The notes: generated by a model not told the origin, from the sequence alone. Shown: positions 1 through 5,848, counted from the stretch's first letter. The stretch: 8,823 bases of DNA from Acetobacteraceae bacterium (GCA_947475475.1 CANJOG010000053.1:1-8823); one strand, 5' to 3'. A program made the numbers and translations.

Positions 1-583
1 CAAAAGGCGGATCATAGCCCAGCGTGAAGGCCGCGCCTTCCGGCTTCCAGGGCGTCGCGGAGAGCGCGGCAAGCAATTCGCTGGTCCGGCTCGCGCGCGT
101 CGTCTCATCGAGCGTGCCGGAGAATCGCAGCGTCGCAATCGTGGCCGCCGGCAGGATGACGATCCGCACACGCGCGTCGCTCGGTTGCGGCGGATTGGCC
201 GCCAGATCGCGGGGCAGGAAAAACCGCATCGTGGTGGCCTTGCCGGTGGCGTCCGTCTGCACCGGCGCGGTCATGGCAATCATCTTGCCTTCGCCGCCGC
301 GCATTTCCACCGGCGCCGTCATGGAGACCATCGTGCCGCCGGTATTGGCGCCGGTGATATAGGCAAACAGCCGGCCAAATGCCTCGCTGCTGGCGGCCTT
401 GCTGTCGGCCCCCTCGACACTGGTTTCGACGGCGACGCGCGGGGCGTAGTCGCGGATTTGCACGCGCTCCGAGATCTCCTGGCGCACCGTATAGGCGGGC
501 TGCTCATAGGTGTCGCGGATGCCGAAAACGGAGAGGCCCGCCTCGGCGAAGGTCAGCGCGTAGTAGAAGAATTTGTCGAGCAT
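1..583 (-). CDS. SOUL/HBP family heme-binding-type protein (3' end cut by window edge)
   Basis: The 194 complete codons visible here encode the N-terminal and central part of a SOUL family protein; the C-terminus lies outside the window. The family signature is clear: a 'YEQPAYTV' start of the fold (res ~26-33), 'IRDYAPRVAVE' (43-53), the paired 'MTAPVEM' (88-94) and 'MTAPVQ' (104-109) segments, 'MRFFLP' (119-124) and 'ARVRIVILPAATIATLRFSG' (137-156). Family members bind heme or related tetrapyrroles, but in bacteria their physiological role is mostly undefined. The residues before the fold (MLDKFFYYALTFAEAG) are mildly hydrophobic but are not a convincing signal peptide. The ATG at 583-581 is the only start that gives the family N-terminus; the Shine-Dalgarno in front of it is weak (GGTGACC). 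The gene lies 74 bp downstream of the crotonase on the same strand, so the two may be co-transcribed. Family assignment is firm, function is not. Confidence 0.86.
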   Translation of the reverse strand, partial: MLDKFFYYALTFAEAGLSVFGIRDTYEQPAYTVRQEISERVQIRDYAPRVAVETSVEGADSKAASSEAFGRLFAYITGANTGGTMVSMTAPVEMRGGEGKMIAMTAPVQTDATGKATTMRFFLPRDLAANPPQPSDARVRIVILPAATIATLRFSGTLDETTRASRTSELLAALSATPWKPEGAAFTLGYDPPF

Positions 584-657
584 GGGTCACCGTGTCGCTA
601 CGTTGTCTATACGAAGCGCGCGGCGCGGTGGATCGTTGCTTCCCATATTTCAGGGCA

Positions 658-1434
658 CTATTTTCGCCGGGTGGTGAACGCTGAAATGCGCTCATGCATA
701 TCCGGCCCGACACCTTCGGTCGCGTAGGACTCATGCGCGAGGCCGGCTGACAATCCCAGACCATCCGTGTCGCGCAGCAGGCGCTTATTGGCGCGGTGGC
801 TGAACCAGCTTTGCGCCAGAATATCGCGCGCCAGGCTGTCGAGTTCGGCATCCAGCGCCGCATCGGGGACGACGAAATTCGCCAGCCCCATCGCATGCGC
901 TTCCTGGGCGGAATAGGTGCGGCAGGTGAACATCATCTCGCGCGCCTTGGGCAGGCCGACGCGGCGGGGCAGGCGCTGGCTGAGGCCCCAGATCGGCAGG
1001 ACGGCGAATTTGGCGTGGGTGTCGCCGAATTTGGCACTCTCGGTGGCAACCAGCAGATCGCCGGCCAGGGCCAGTTCCAGGGCGCCGGTATAGCAATGCC
1101 CGTGCACCGCGGTGATCACCGGCTGCGGCAGGTCGGCGAGTTCGGCCACGGTGCGGGCCTGGAAATGCGGCTCGGGCAGGGTCTCGCCATGCAGCAGGTC
1201 ATGCAGATCGTGACCGGCGGAGAAGCATTTGCCGGCGCCGCGCAGGATCACCAGGCCGATGCCCTCGGTATTGCCGGCGATGGCGCGGACATGGGCGCGC
1301 AACTCGGCAAAAACCTCGACATTGAGCGCGTTCAGCCGCTCCGGCCGGTTGATTGTCAGCGTTGCCAGACCGTCGTCGCGCTCCGCGCGCAGTACCAGAC
1401 TCTTTGGCTCCGCACGCAGCACCAGATTGCTCAT
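658..1434 (-). CDS. Crotonase superfamily protein (enoyl-CoA hydratase/isomerase-like)
   Basis: This 258-residue protein has the usual single-domain crotonase length. Crotonase enzymes bind acyl-CoA thioesters and stabilise an enolate in an oxyanion hole. Visible landmarks are 'LTINRPERLNALN' (26-38), the first oxyanion-hole segment 'CFSAGHDL' (70-77), and 'HGHCYTGALELALAGD' (111-126), which holds the second oxyanion glycine (G117) and the Glu equivalent to Glu144 of rat mitochondrial enoyl-CoA hydratase (E120). The second hydratase glutamate (Glu164) is replaced by His140 in 'FGDTHAKF', so simple syn-hydration of 2-enoyl-CoA is doubtful; isomerase, hydrolase or another crotonase reaction is possible. 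The N-terminus carries a 9-residue near-repeat (LVLRAEPKS / LVLRAERDD). The start ATG is preceded by purine-rich AAGGACAAAGGCGG. The gene is divergent from the NTF2-like gene (84-bp gap). The family is certain; the substrate is unknown. Confidence 0.94.
   Translation of the reverse strand: MSNLVLRAEPKSLVLRAERDDGLATLTINRPERLNALNVEVFAELRAHVRAIAGNTEGIGLVILRGAGKCFSAGHDLHDLLHGETLPEPHFQARTVAELADLPQPVITAVHGHCYTGALELALAGDLLVATESAKFGDTHAKFAVLPIWGLSQRLPRRVGLPKAREMMFTCRTYSAQEAHAMGLANFVVPDAALDAELDSLARDILAQSWFSHRANKRLLRDTDGLGLSAGLAHESYATEGVGPDMHERISAFTTRRK
1381..1426. repeat. Imperfect 27-bp-period tandem duplication in the 5' end of the crotonase gene
   Basis: Two 19-bp copies, at 1381-1399 and 1408-1426, match at 17 of 19 positions with a 27-bp period (nine codons). 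The translated result is LVLRAEPKS followed by LVLRAERDD. The second copy runs into the conserved crotonase start 'DGLATLTINRP', so the first copy looks like an added in-frame duplicate at the extreme N-terminus. Confidence 0.75.
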
Positions 1435-1461
1435 CCGCCTTTGTCCTTTTCCGCCCGTGGC

Positions 1462-1490
1462 TTGACGCGCCGCCTTTGCCTGCGCCCAAT
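1462..1490 (+). promoter_or_regulatory. Weak candidate sigma-70 promoter for the NTF2-like gene
   Basis: TTGACG (1462-1467) is a good -35 match. It stands 17 bp from CCCAAT (1485-1490), which agrees with the -10 consensus only in its last three bases. The position fits the 84-bp divergent gap and would leave a short leader containing the GGGAGGA ribosome binding site. This is suggestive only, because the -10 is poor and the region is GC-rich. Confidence 0.28.
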
Positions 1491-1518
1491 GGGGGCAACA
1501 GATGCGGGAGGATGAACA

Positions 1519-1923
1519 ATGTCAACTGAAGCCGAAGCCGGCATGGCGCGTGTCGAGGCACAGTGGAATGAAGCCGGGGCCACCTGGGACCCGGCGAAAT
1601 TCCAGGCGATGTTCACCGACGACGCGCTGTTCTACGGTGCCCATGTGAAGCTGTTTGTCGGGCCGGAAACCAAGGATTATTTCGTCGGCTATGTTGGCCA
1701 GATCGTCTCGGCGCGGGCCAAGTTTGTCGAGCAGCGTTACATTCCCTGCGGCCCGGGCCAGTATTACGCGCAAGGCTATGCCGATATGGTCACCGACCTG
1801 ATCGGCCGCGGCGAGTTCAAGCTGCGCATGCGCACCACGCTGCTGATCGCCAAGGTGGGCGAAGATTGGCGCGTGCGCGGCCATCACCTCTCGCCGATGC
1901 CTGCCGGAACGCCGCTCGACTGA
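1519..1923 (+). CDS. NTF2-like / SnoaL-like small protein
   Basis: This 134-residue protein has the size and pattern of the NTF2-like cone fold (SnoaL / DUF4440 / ketosteroid-isomerase-like group). An N-terminal helix (res ~1-20) leads into 'WDPAKFQAMFTDDALFYG' (23-40), the usual second helix plus 'F-x-x-D-A-x-F' turn. Alternating strands follow, with 'YYAQGYADMV' (82-91) and 'FKLRMRTTLLIAK' (100-112), and the typical last strand 'WRVRGHHLSPMP' (117-128). The fold serves small hydrolases, isomerases and cyclases or non-catalytic binding proteins, and no specific activity can be assigned. The ATG is well supported by GGGAGGA seven bases upstream. The gene is divergent from the crotonase, which hints at involvement in the same acyl-CoA or polyketide-type metabolism, but that is inference. 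There is no signal peptide, so the protein should be cytoplasmic. Confidence 0.85.
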   Translation: MSTEAEAGMARVEAQWNEAGATWDPAKFQAMFTDDALFYGAHVKLFVGPETKDYFVGYVGQIVSARAKFVEQRYIPCGPGQYYAQGYADMVTDLIGRGEFKLRMRTTLLIAKVGEDWRVRGHHLSPMPAGTPLD

Positions 1924-1950
1924 CGGATCGGATGGGGCGCGCCGCCGGGA

Positions 1951-2466
1951 TCAGCCTTTGGTGGCGCGCCACGATGTGACGAAGGCATCAAGGCGTGATG
2001 ACGGCACGTGGGAAATGACCCAGTGTTGCAGCCCGGACTCGGACCATCTCCGCAGCGCGTGGCCAGAGATTGACGACGCGCGCAGCTTGCGGTCCGGTGC
2101 GCCATCCGGCCAGGAATAGAGATCGATCAGGCCTTCCGGGGCGCGATAGACCATGACCGAGACAAACCGTCCCGCCACGAAATCGAGCCGCGCGCCGATG
2201 ATGGAAAATCCCGCCGGGGCCAGATCGCGCACGGGCGGCGTGAAATCGAGATGGTCCTTGAACCATGCCCTTGCGGCCTGCGGGCTATACAAGGTCGCCG
2301 CAATCGGATGGCCGGGCTGATCGGCCCGCAAATGGCTGGACAACAGAGCATTTTCGAGCCGGTCCTCAGGGCCGGCGATTATCAACACGCCGATGCCGGC
2401 GACCAGCGCGAAGCCGGCGCCAAACGCAAAGGCGCGATGGAGGCGCGAGGCACGCGCGATCGCCAT
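1951..2466 (-). CDS. Anti-sigma-factor-like transmembrane protein lacking the zinc-binding N-terminal domain
   Basis: From the chosen start this is a 171-residue protein: a basic N-terminus (MAIARASRLHR), one transmembrane helix (res ~12-32), then a periplasmic domain. That domain resembles the C-terminal half of RsiW/ChrR-type anti-sigma factors: 'SHLRADQPGHP' (44-54), 'WFKDHLDFTPPVRDL' (68-82), 'GFSIIGARLDFVAGRFVSVMVYR' region (86-108), 'IDLYSWP' (114-120) and 'ALRRWSESGLQHWVISH' (137-153). Full-length members have about 80 cytoplasmic residues, often with an HxxxCxxC zinc motif that binds the sigma factor; that part is absent here. The frame stays open upstream to a TTG at 2730, with possible ATGs at 2544, 2541 and 2601. 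The upstream codons (gga, cca, agg, aca, gca) are unlike the body of the gene and the product matches nothing recognisable, so the ATG at 2466 is preferred. No candidate start has a convincing Shine-Dalgarno. No sigma factor gene is visible nearby. The gene may be a functional membrane protein or a truncated relic. Confidence 0.68.
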   Translation of the reverse strand: MAIARASRLHRAFAFGAGFALVAGIGVLIIAGPEDRLENALLSSHLRADQPGHPIAATLYSPQAARAWFKDHLDFTPPVRDLAPAGFSIIGARLDFVAGRFVSVMVYRAPEGLIDLYSWPDGAPDRKLRASSISGHALRRWSESGLQHWVISHVPSSRLDAFVTSWRATKG

Positions 2467-2835
2467 CAGTGTCGTGCTCTGACGTGCCCATGTGAGGAAC
2501 CTGGAACAGAGCCCCGGCCTTGGAAGTCCAGCCTCGATCATCATGCGTTTTGCCGGCCCCCCGGCCGATGCCACGCCGCGCAGCCCCCGGCGCGGTGACA
2601 TCACAAATAGGAGAGCCTCCCCGTCCAGGGAAGTGAAATGGCCAGGAAAGGCGTGGAATTGGGCCAAAATCGGGGGTTTGTTACGAAGCCCGCGCCGCAT
2701 TTCTGGCTGAAATTGACGCCTCCCTGTCAAATTTACTTCAAACAGGGTAGGCCGGTTGGTACGCAGAAAAGGGCCAGCTTGCGCCGGCCCTTTTCGTCAG
2801 GCTCCATCGCGGCCCCAAACCGGCCGCGGACAGGT
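2467..2835. other. Intergenic stretch between the anti-sigma-like gene and clpP-like gene
   Basis: No convincing gene is seen here. The minus-strand frame of the anti-sigma-like gene remains open to 2730, but its codons look non-coding. At 2722-2747 the 6-bp arms CCCTGT and ACAGGG flank a 14-bp AT-rich centre, an isolated AT-rich island in this GC-rich DNA. It could be a promoter or operator for the minus-strand gene, although no good -35/-10 pair was found. The clpP terminator sits at 2766-2795. Confidence 0.5.
2766..2795 (-). terminator. Rho-independent terminator downstream of the ClpP-like gene
   Basis: The perfect 10-bp inverted repeat GAAAAGGGCC / GGCCCTTTTC encloses a 10-nt loop. Read on the minus strand it begins about 40 nt after the ClpP-like stop codon. 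Its descending arm ends in CCCTTTTC, which supplies the short U-run. The A-run on the other arm means it could also work in the plus direction. Confidence 0.75.
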
Positions 2836-3528
2836 TCAGCCGAGCTGGGCGGCGCTGTGAATCACCCGCGAGGCCAGGCCATAGGCGATGGCTTCCTCGG
2901 CGCTCATCCAGTAATTGCGGTCGGTATCGCGCTCGACCTTCTCGATCGGCTGGCCGGTCTCACGCGCGATTTGCAGGTTCAGCCGCTCGCGCATCTTCAC
3001 GATCTCGCGGGCCTCGATATCGATATCCACGGCCGGGCCGCGCACGCCGCCCATCGGCTGGTGCAGCAGGAAGCGGGTATTCGGCAGGCAGAGCCGGTTT
3101 TCCTTCTTCGCCGACAGGTAGATCAGCGCGCCGGCGGAGGCGACCCAGCCGGTGCCGATGATGCGCACCGGGGCGACGGCATCGACGAAGCGGATCATGT
3201 CATGGATGGTGTCGCCACTCTCCACATGCCCGCCGGGCGAGTTGATGAAAATGTCGATCGGCTTGTCGCTGTCGGAGGCGAGTGCCAGCAGACGGCCGGT
3301 GATGTCGCGGGCCAGCTTGTCGGTGATGGCGCCGAAGATCAGGACCTTGCGGCCCTTGAGCAGGCGGGATTCCAGCTCATTGACCGGGCCGCCATTGGCC
3401 TTGTCGTCCCCCGGCTCCTTCTTCTCCGGGCCCAGCGGCTCGGGGACATCGGGATCGGAGGGATCGGGCTCGTCGTCCAGCCGGATGCGGCTATAGGTGG
3501 AATTCTGGGTCAGCCTGAAATCGTTCAT
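2836..3528 (-). CDS. clpP: ClpP-type ATP-dependent protease proteolytic subunit (non-canonical isoform)
   Basis: From ATG 3528 this is a 230-residue ClpP-fold serine protease. ClpP forms tetradecameric chambers that degrade proteins fed by ClpX or ClpA. Landmarks are 'SRLLKGRKVLIFGAI' (54-68), 'IFINSPGGHVESG' (93-105), the nucleophile Ser132 in 'GWVASAGAL', His156 in 'LLHQPMGG', the hinge 'DIDIEAREIVKMRERLN' (168-184) and Asp201 in 'VERDTDRNYWMSAEEA', so the Ser-His-Asp triad is complete. Two things differ from housekeeping ClpP: the nucleophile elbow is GWVASAGA instead of GQAASMGA, and the conserved axial-loop stretch before SRLL is replaced by an acidic, proline-rich segment (res ~17-43). 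No clpX, tig or lon is adjacent, again unlike the main locus. An in-frame extension to 3630 is open, but MNDFRL is the likelier start; neither has a strong ribosome binding site. It is probably a second, specialised ClpP that may pair with the housekeeping copy. A terminator follows the stop codon. Confidence 0.9.
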   Translation of the reverse strand: MNDFRLTQNSTYSRIRLDDEPDPSDPDVPEPLGPEKKEPGDDKANGGPVNELESRLLKGRKVLIFGAITDKLARDITGRLLALASDSDKPIDIFINSPGGHVESGDTIHDMIRFVDAVAPVRIIGTGWVASAGALIYLSAKKENRLCLPNTRFLLHQPMGGVRGPAVDIDIEAREIVKMRERLNLQIARETGQPIEKVERDTDRNYWMSAEEAIAYGLASRVIHSAAQLG

Positions 3529-3693
3529 ACCGGTGGTGACTCGCGAAAGGGTGTCTTGGCAACCCGGCAGAGCGTACATGGCTCGCGTTAACGAGACGTC
3601 GCCAAGCTGGTCGTCCTCAATGTGGTGCATCCCGCCCTGAAGGAAAAGGGGGGCGACACAAGCTGGGAAGGGGGCAAGTGAAGAAGGCTGAAC

Positions 3694-3721
3694 TTGACCG
3701 GGTGCGGAATATTGCTATACT
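3694..3721 (+). promoter_or_regulatory. Near-consensus sigma-70 promoter of the lipoprotein operon
   Basis: TTGACC (3694-3699) and TATACT (3716-3721) are separated by 16 bp; each hexamer matches the consensus at five of six positions. Transcription would begin near 3728, about 19 nt before the first lipoprotein ATG at 3747. This excludes the in-frame ATG at 3678 as the translation start from this promoter and supports the five following genes being one operon. Confidence 0.72.
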
Positions 3722-3746
3722 CGAACGTATTGCTGGGGACGTCCAA

Positions 3747-4289
3747 ATGAGACTTGAACTCTTGCTTTTATTGCCTCTCTCCTTCGGCTTGGCGGCCTGT
3801 CAGGATCCCGATTGGGCCAATAAGGCCGCTCTACAGATTGGAGCTCCCCGTCCGGACGCGGCAGCGATTCGCGAACGCCAGACCGCCAGTTTCACCCAGA
3901 CCAATGAACAGAATCTTTTGCTCGAAACCACGCAGGTTCTTCAGGATATCGGGTTCACGGTGGAGGAAAGTGTTGCCCGCTATGGTGTGCTCGCCGGTTC
4001 CAAGGACCGCGATGCCACTGAATCAGGGCAGGTCGCCGGCCAGGTCGCGCTGACGATCGGGCTGGCATTGCTCGGTGTCCGCTACAATCCGGTCTGGGAT
4101 ACGGACCAGGTGATCCGTACGACGGTGACGACACAGCCGCGTGGCCTGCAGGAAGCGATCCTGAGGGTCTCGTTCGAAAGGATTGTCACCAACAACCAGG
4201 GGGGCTCGCGCGTCGAGCAACTCACGGAACCGGAATATTCGACGGGTTTCTTTGAAAAAATTCGCGCTGGCTTGGCACGGCGGAGCTGA
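3747..4289 (+). CDS. Lipoprotein paralog 1 with glycine-rich hydrophobic insertion
   Basis: This is a 180-residue predicted lipoprotein of no function I can name. Its signal peptide 'MRLELLLLLPLSFGLAAC' ends in lipobox L-A-A-C with lipidated Cys18; Gln19 follows, so the E. coli Lol rule predicts outer-membrane sorting. The core is 'NLLLETTQVLQDIGFTVEES' (56-75), a helix and turn into strand 'YGVLAGSK' (79-86), shared with the 4th and 5th genes of the operon. Between this strand and the next, this protein alone carries about 30 extra residues, including 'GQVAGQVALTIGLALLG' (94-110), a Gly/Ala-rich hydrophobic run able to contact a membrane. The end 'EPEYSTGFFEKI' (161-172) matches the family's 'DP-x-x-Y-Q-x-FFE' motif. 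The start is set by the promoter at 3694-3721 and by the lipobox distance; a frame open from 3678 is upstream of transcription. It is the first gene of the operon, 3 nt from the next. Confidence 0.86.
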   Translation: MRLELLLLLPLSFGLAACQDPDWANKAALQIGAPRPDAAAIRERQTASFTQTNEQNLLLETTQVLQDIGFTVEESVARYGVLAGSKDRDATESGQVAGQVALTIGLALLGVRYNPVWDTDQVIRTTVTTQPRGLQEAILRVSFERIVTNNQGGSRVEQLTEPEYSTGFFEKIRAGLARRS

Positions 4290-4292
4290 GCG

Positions 4293-4886
4293 ATGCGTCA
4301 GATTCTCCTGATTATCGCCCTGCTCTGTCCCATCGCGGCGTGTGCCGTCGCGCCGCAGGTCAAATTCGAACCCAGCAAGAAAAGCGCGGTTGAACTGCGT
4401 GCCATGCAGGTACGCACGGTTGCAGCGGATTCTGACACCACGATGCGTGCCGTGATCGCGACCATTCACGATCTTGGCTACCGGATCACCCGCGTGGAGC
4501 CCGACGCCCGAACGATCTCGGCGACGCGGCAGACCACTCTGCGGATGGCCGTGGTGGTTCAGCCGCGGGGGCCGTCCTCCAGCACGGTTCGGACGAATGC
4601 ATCGGTCGTGGCGCTCGGGCGGGAGGCACAGGTCGATAGTCCGGAGTTCTATCAGAAGAATTTCTTTGAACCGCTTGGTGCCACGATGGGGCGCGCGCTC
4701 GAGACCGCACCTTCGGATTTGGCCGCACCTGATGCGCCGCGCCCTGTTGCCGAGTTGAACTCCACGAAGGAGCGTGAAGCAGCGGCAAAGCTAAAAGGTG
4801 AGGCTGATCAGCCAACCGATACGGCCAAGCCCGGAGTCGCCCCGCAATCTTCCCCCTCGGTGGGAGCGGGCAAGCCGAGTTCCTGA
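4293..4886 (+). CDS. Lipoprotein paralog 2 with long low-complexity C-terminal tail
   Basis: This 197-residue predicted lipoprotein starts 'MRQILLIIALLCPIAAC', with lipobox I-A-A-C and Cys17 followed by Ala. It is the most diverged of the four paralogs, but the layout is kept: 'TTMRAVIATIHDLGYRITRV' (49-68) is the equivalent of the 'LQDLGF' helix-turn-strand, then 'ARTISATR' (72-79), strand 'TLRMAVVVQPRG' (82-93), strand 'TVRTNASVV' (98-106) and 'DSPEFYQKNFFEPLG' (115-129). After the domain comes a tail of about 60 residues (from ~137) rich in Ala, Pro, Ser, Lys and Glu with no predicted structure, which none of the other paralogs has; it may span periplasm or peptidoglycan, which is a guess. 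The ATG lies 3 nt after the previous stop with GGAG seven bases upstream, so translational coupling is likely. Function unknown. Confidence 0.84.
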   Translation: MRQILLIIALLCPIAACAVAPQVKFEPSKKSAVELRAMQVRTVAADSDTTMRAVIATIHDLGYRITRVEPDARTISATRQTTLRMAVVVQPRGPSSSTVRTNASVVALGREAQVDSPEFYQKNFFEPLGATMGRALETAPSDLAAPDAPRPVAELNSTKEREAAAKLKGEADQPTDTAKPGVAPQSSPSVGAGKPSS

Positions 4887-4937
4887 GCGTCCCCGATTAT
4901 CAGCCCCCACGATCACCCTTACTGAAGGTCAGGCAAA

Positions 4938-5363
4938 ATGAAGTTCGGACAGTTTCGCCTTGTTACGGTTCTGGCCACCTCCGGCATTGCGCTCGCGGCC
5001 TGCGCGCCAGCCGGCGAACACGCGCGGCAGGTCGCCGCGGCCTCGCAGGAGGGGGACCGCCTGACCGTCGGCACCGTGCAGCGTGAAATTCGCACTGGCA
5101 TGAGCGGTGCCGATGTCGCTTCCGTGCTGGGGGCGCCGAATATCGTCACAACGGATACGAAGCGGCGCGAAACCTGGGTGTATGACCGGATCGCTTCCCA
5201 GCAGGCCTATTCGAATTCGGCTGGCGGGGCGAATGTCCTCTTCCTGGGGGCAGTCAGTCGGGCCGGCGCTGCGCAGACCAGCCAGCGCACCCTGACGGTG
5301 ATCATCAATTTTGATGAGACGTCGAAGGTTCGTGACTTTTCGTATCGTTCGTCCTCATTTTGA
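4938..5363 (+). CDS. SmpA/OmlA (BamE-like) domain lipoprotein
   Basis: This is a 141-residue predicted lipoprotein with signal peptide ending 'GIALAAC' (Cys22, then Ala23). The mature part has the SmpA/OmlA fold signature: 'VGTVQREIRTGMSGADVASV' (44-63) and 'LGAPNIVTT' (64-72), i.e. helix - 'GMs-x-x-x-V' - 'LG-x-P', then 'RETWVYDR' (77-84), and a last strand pair 'TLTVIINFDETSKVRDFSYR' (118-137). BamE, the best-known member, is a small outer-membrane lipoprotein that stabilises the BAM beta-barrel assembly machine; many other proteins use the same fold, so this is not claimed to be the true BamE. A Gly/Ala/Ser-rich segment 'YSNSAGGANVLFLGAVSRAG' (91-110) interrupts the fold where BamE has a short loop. 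It is the third gene of the operon, 51 nt after gene 2, with an AAGGTCAGG ribosome site before the ATG. Its stop overlaps the next start. Confidence 0.86.
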   Translation: MKFGQFRLVTVLATSGIALAACAPAGEHARQVAAASQEGDRLTVGTVQREIRTGMSGADVASVLGAPNIVTTDTKRRETWVYDRIASQQAYSNSAGGANVLFLGAVSRAGAAQTSQRTLTVIINFDETSKVRDFSYRSSSF

Positions 5364-5848
5364 TGATGTGTCCATTGGTGCGACGCCGCCGATTGCTGAC
5401 CGCCATCGGCGGGGTAGGGCTGGCAGCCGGGGTATCTGCCTGCCAGCCACCGACTCCCACGCAGCAGGCAGCCGCGTTGATGCCCACTGCATCGGCGGTG
5501 GATTCACGGTCGCGGCAGTCCCGCCGGTTCGATACGGCGGATCAGGAATTGATGATACGGGCCGCCCTTGGCGCTCTCCAGGATCTCGGCTTCCAGATTG
5601 AGGAGAGTCAGGCGGCGGTCGGTTTGCTTGTCGGCTCCAAGATTGGAAATGGCCGTATCCGCGCGCAGGTCTCGGTGCGCGGGCTGCCGGGACAAAATGC
5701 CAGCGTGATTCGCGCCACGTTTCAACACATCGTGCCACGCCCCGGGGCAATGCTCGCGGTGGGGGAGGTGTTGGAGGACCCTGAGCTCTATCAAGGATTC
5801 TTCGAACGTGTGGCGCAATCGGCCTTTCTGACAGCGCATGACATTTGA
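5363..5848 (+). CDS. Lipoprotein paralog 3 with twin-arginine-like signal
   Basis: This is a 161-residue predicted lipoprotein. The start ATG shares one base with the upstream stop codon (TGATG), a classic reinitiation overlap; a second ATG follows at once. The signal is unusual: 'RRRRLLTAIGG' (7-17), then a hydrophobic core and lipobox V-S-A-C (Cys27, Gln28). Four arginines before 'LLTAIGG' resemble a Tat signal, so export may be folded via Tat rather than Sec; this is not certain. The domain is the family type: 'RFDTADQELMIRAALGAL' (55-72), 'QDLGFQIEES' (73-82), 'VGLLVGSKIGNGRIRAQVSV' (86-105) and 'EDPELYQGFFERVAQSAF' (138-155). It is very close to gene 5 in layout (both have 'FDT-x-D' and 'GNG') and shares 'LQD-(I/L)-GF-x-(V/I)-EES' with gene 1. 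Function unknown. Confidence 0.86.
   Translation: MMCPLVRRRRLLTAIGGVGLAAGVSACQPPTPTQQAAALMPTASAVDSRSRQSRRFDTADQELMIRAALGALQDLGFQIEESQAAVGLLVGSKIGNGRIRAQVSVRGLPGQNASVIRATFQHIVPRPGAMLAVGEVLEDPELYQGFFERVAQSAFLTAHDI

Noticed and set aside
796..1515. Plus-strand open frame (239 codons) opposite the crotonase
   Set aside because: It is a shadow; the minus strand has a clear crotonase with conserved motifs, while this product is compositionally biased and unrecognisable.
2467..2730. Upstream extension of the anti-sigma-like protein to TTG 2730
   Set aside because: Its codon use differs from the gene body, there is no zinc-finger motif and no well-placed ribosome binding site, so it was not taken into the CDS, although the start remains open.
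2638..3591. Long plus-strand open frame (317 codons) opposite the ClpP-like gene
   Set aside because: It is the antisense shadow of an unmistakable ClpP with a full catalytic triad; the translation is His/Gly/Asp-rich and matches no family.
3529..3630. Upstream extension of the ClpP-like protein to ATG 3630
   Set aside because: The added residues resemble nothing in ClpP, and the start at 3528 gives a sensible N-terminus.
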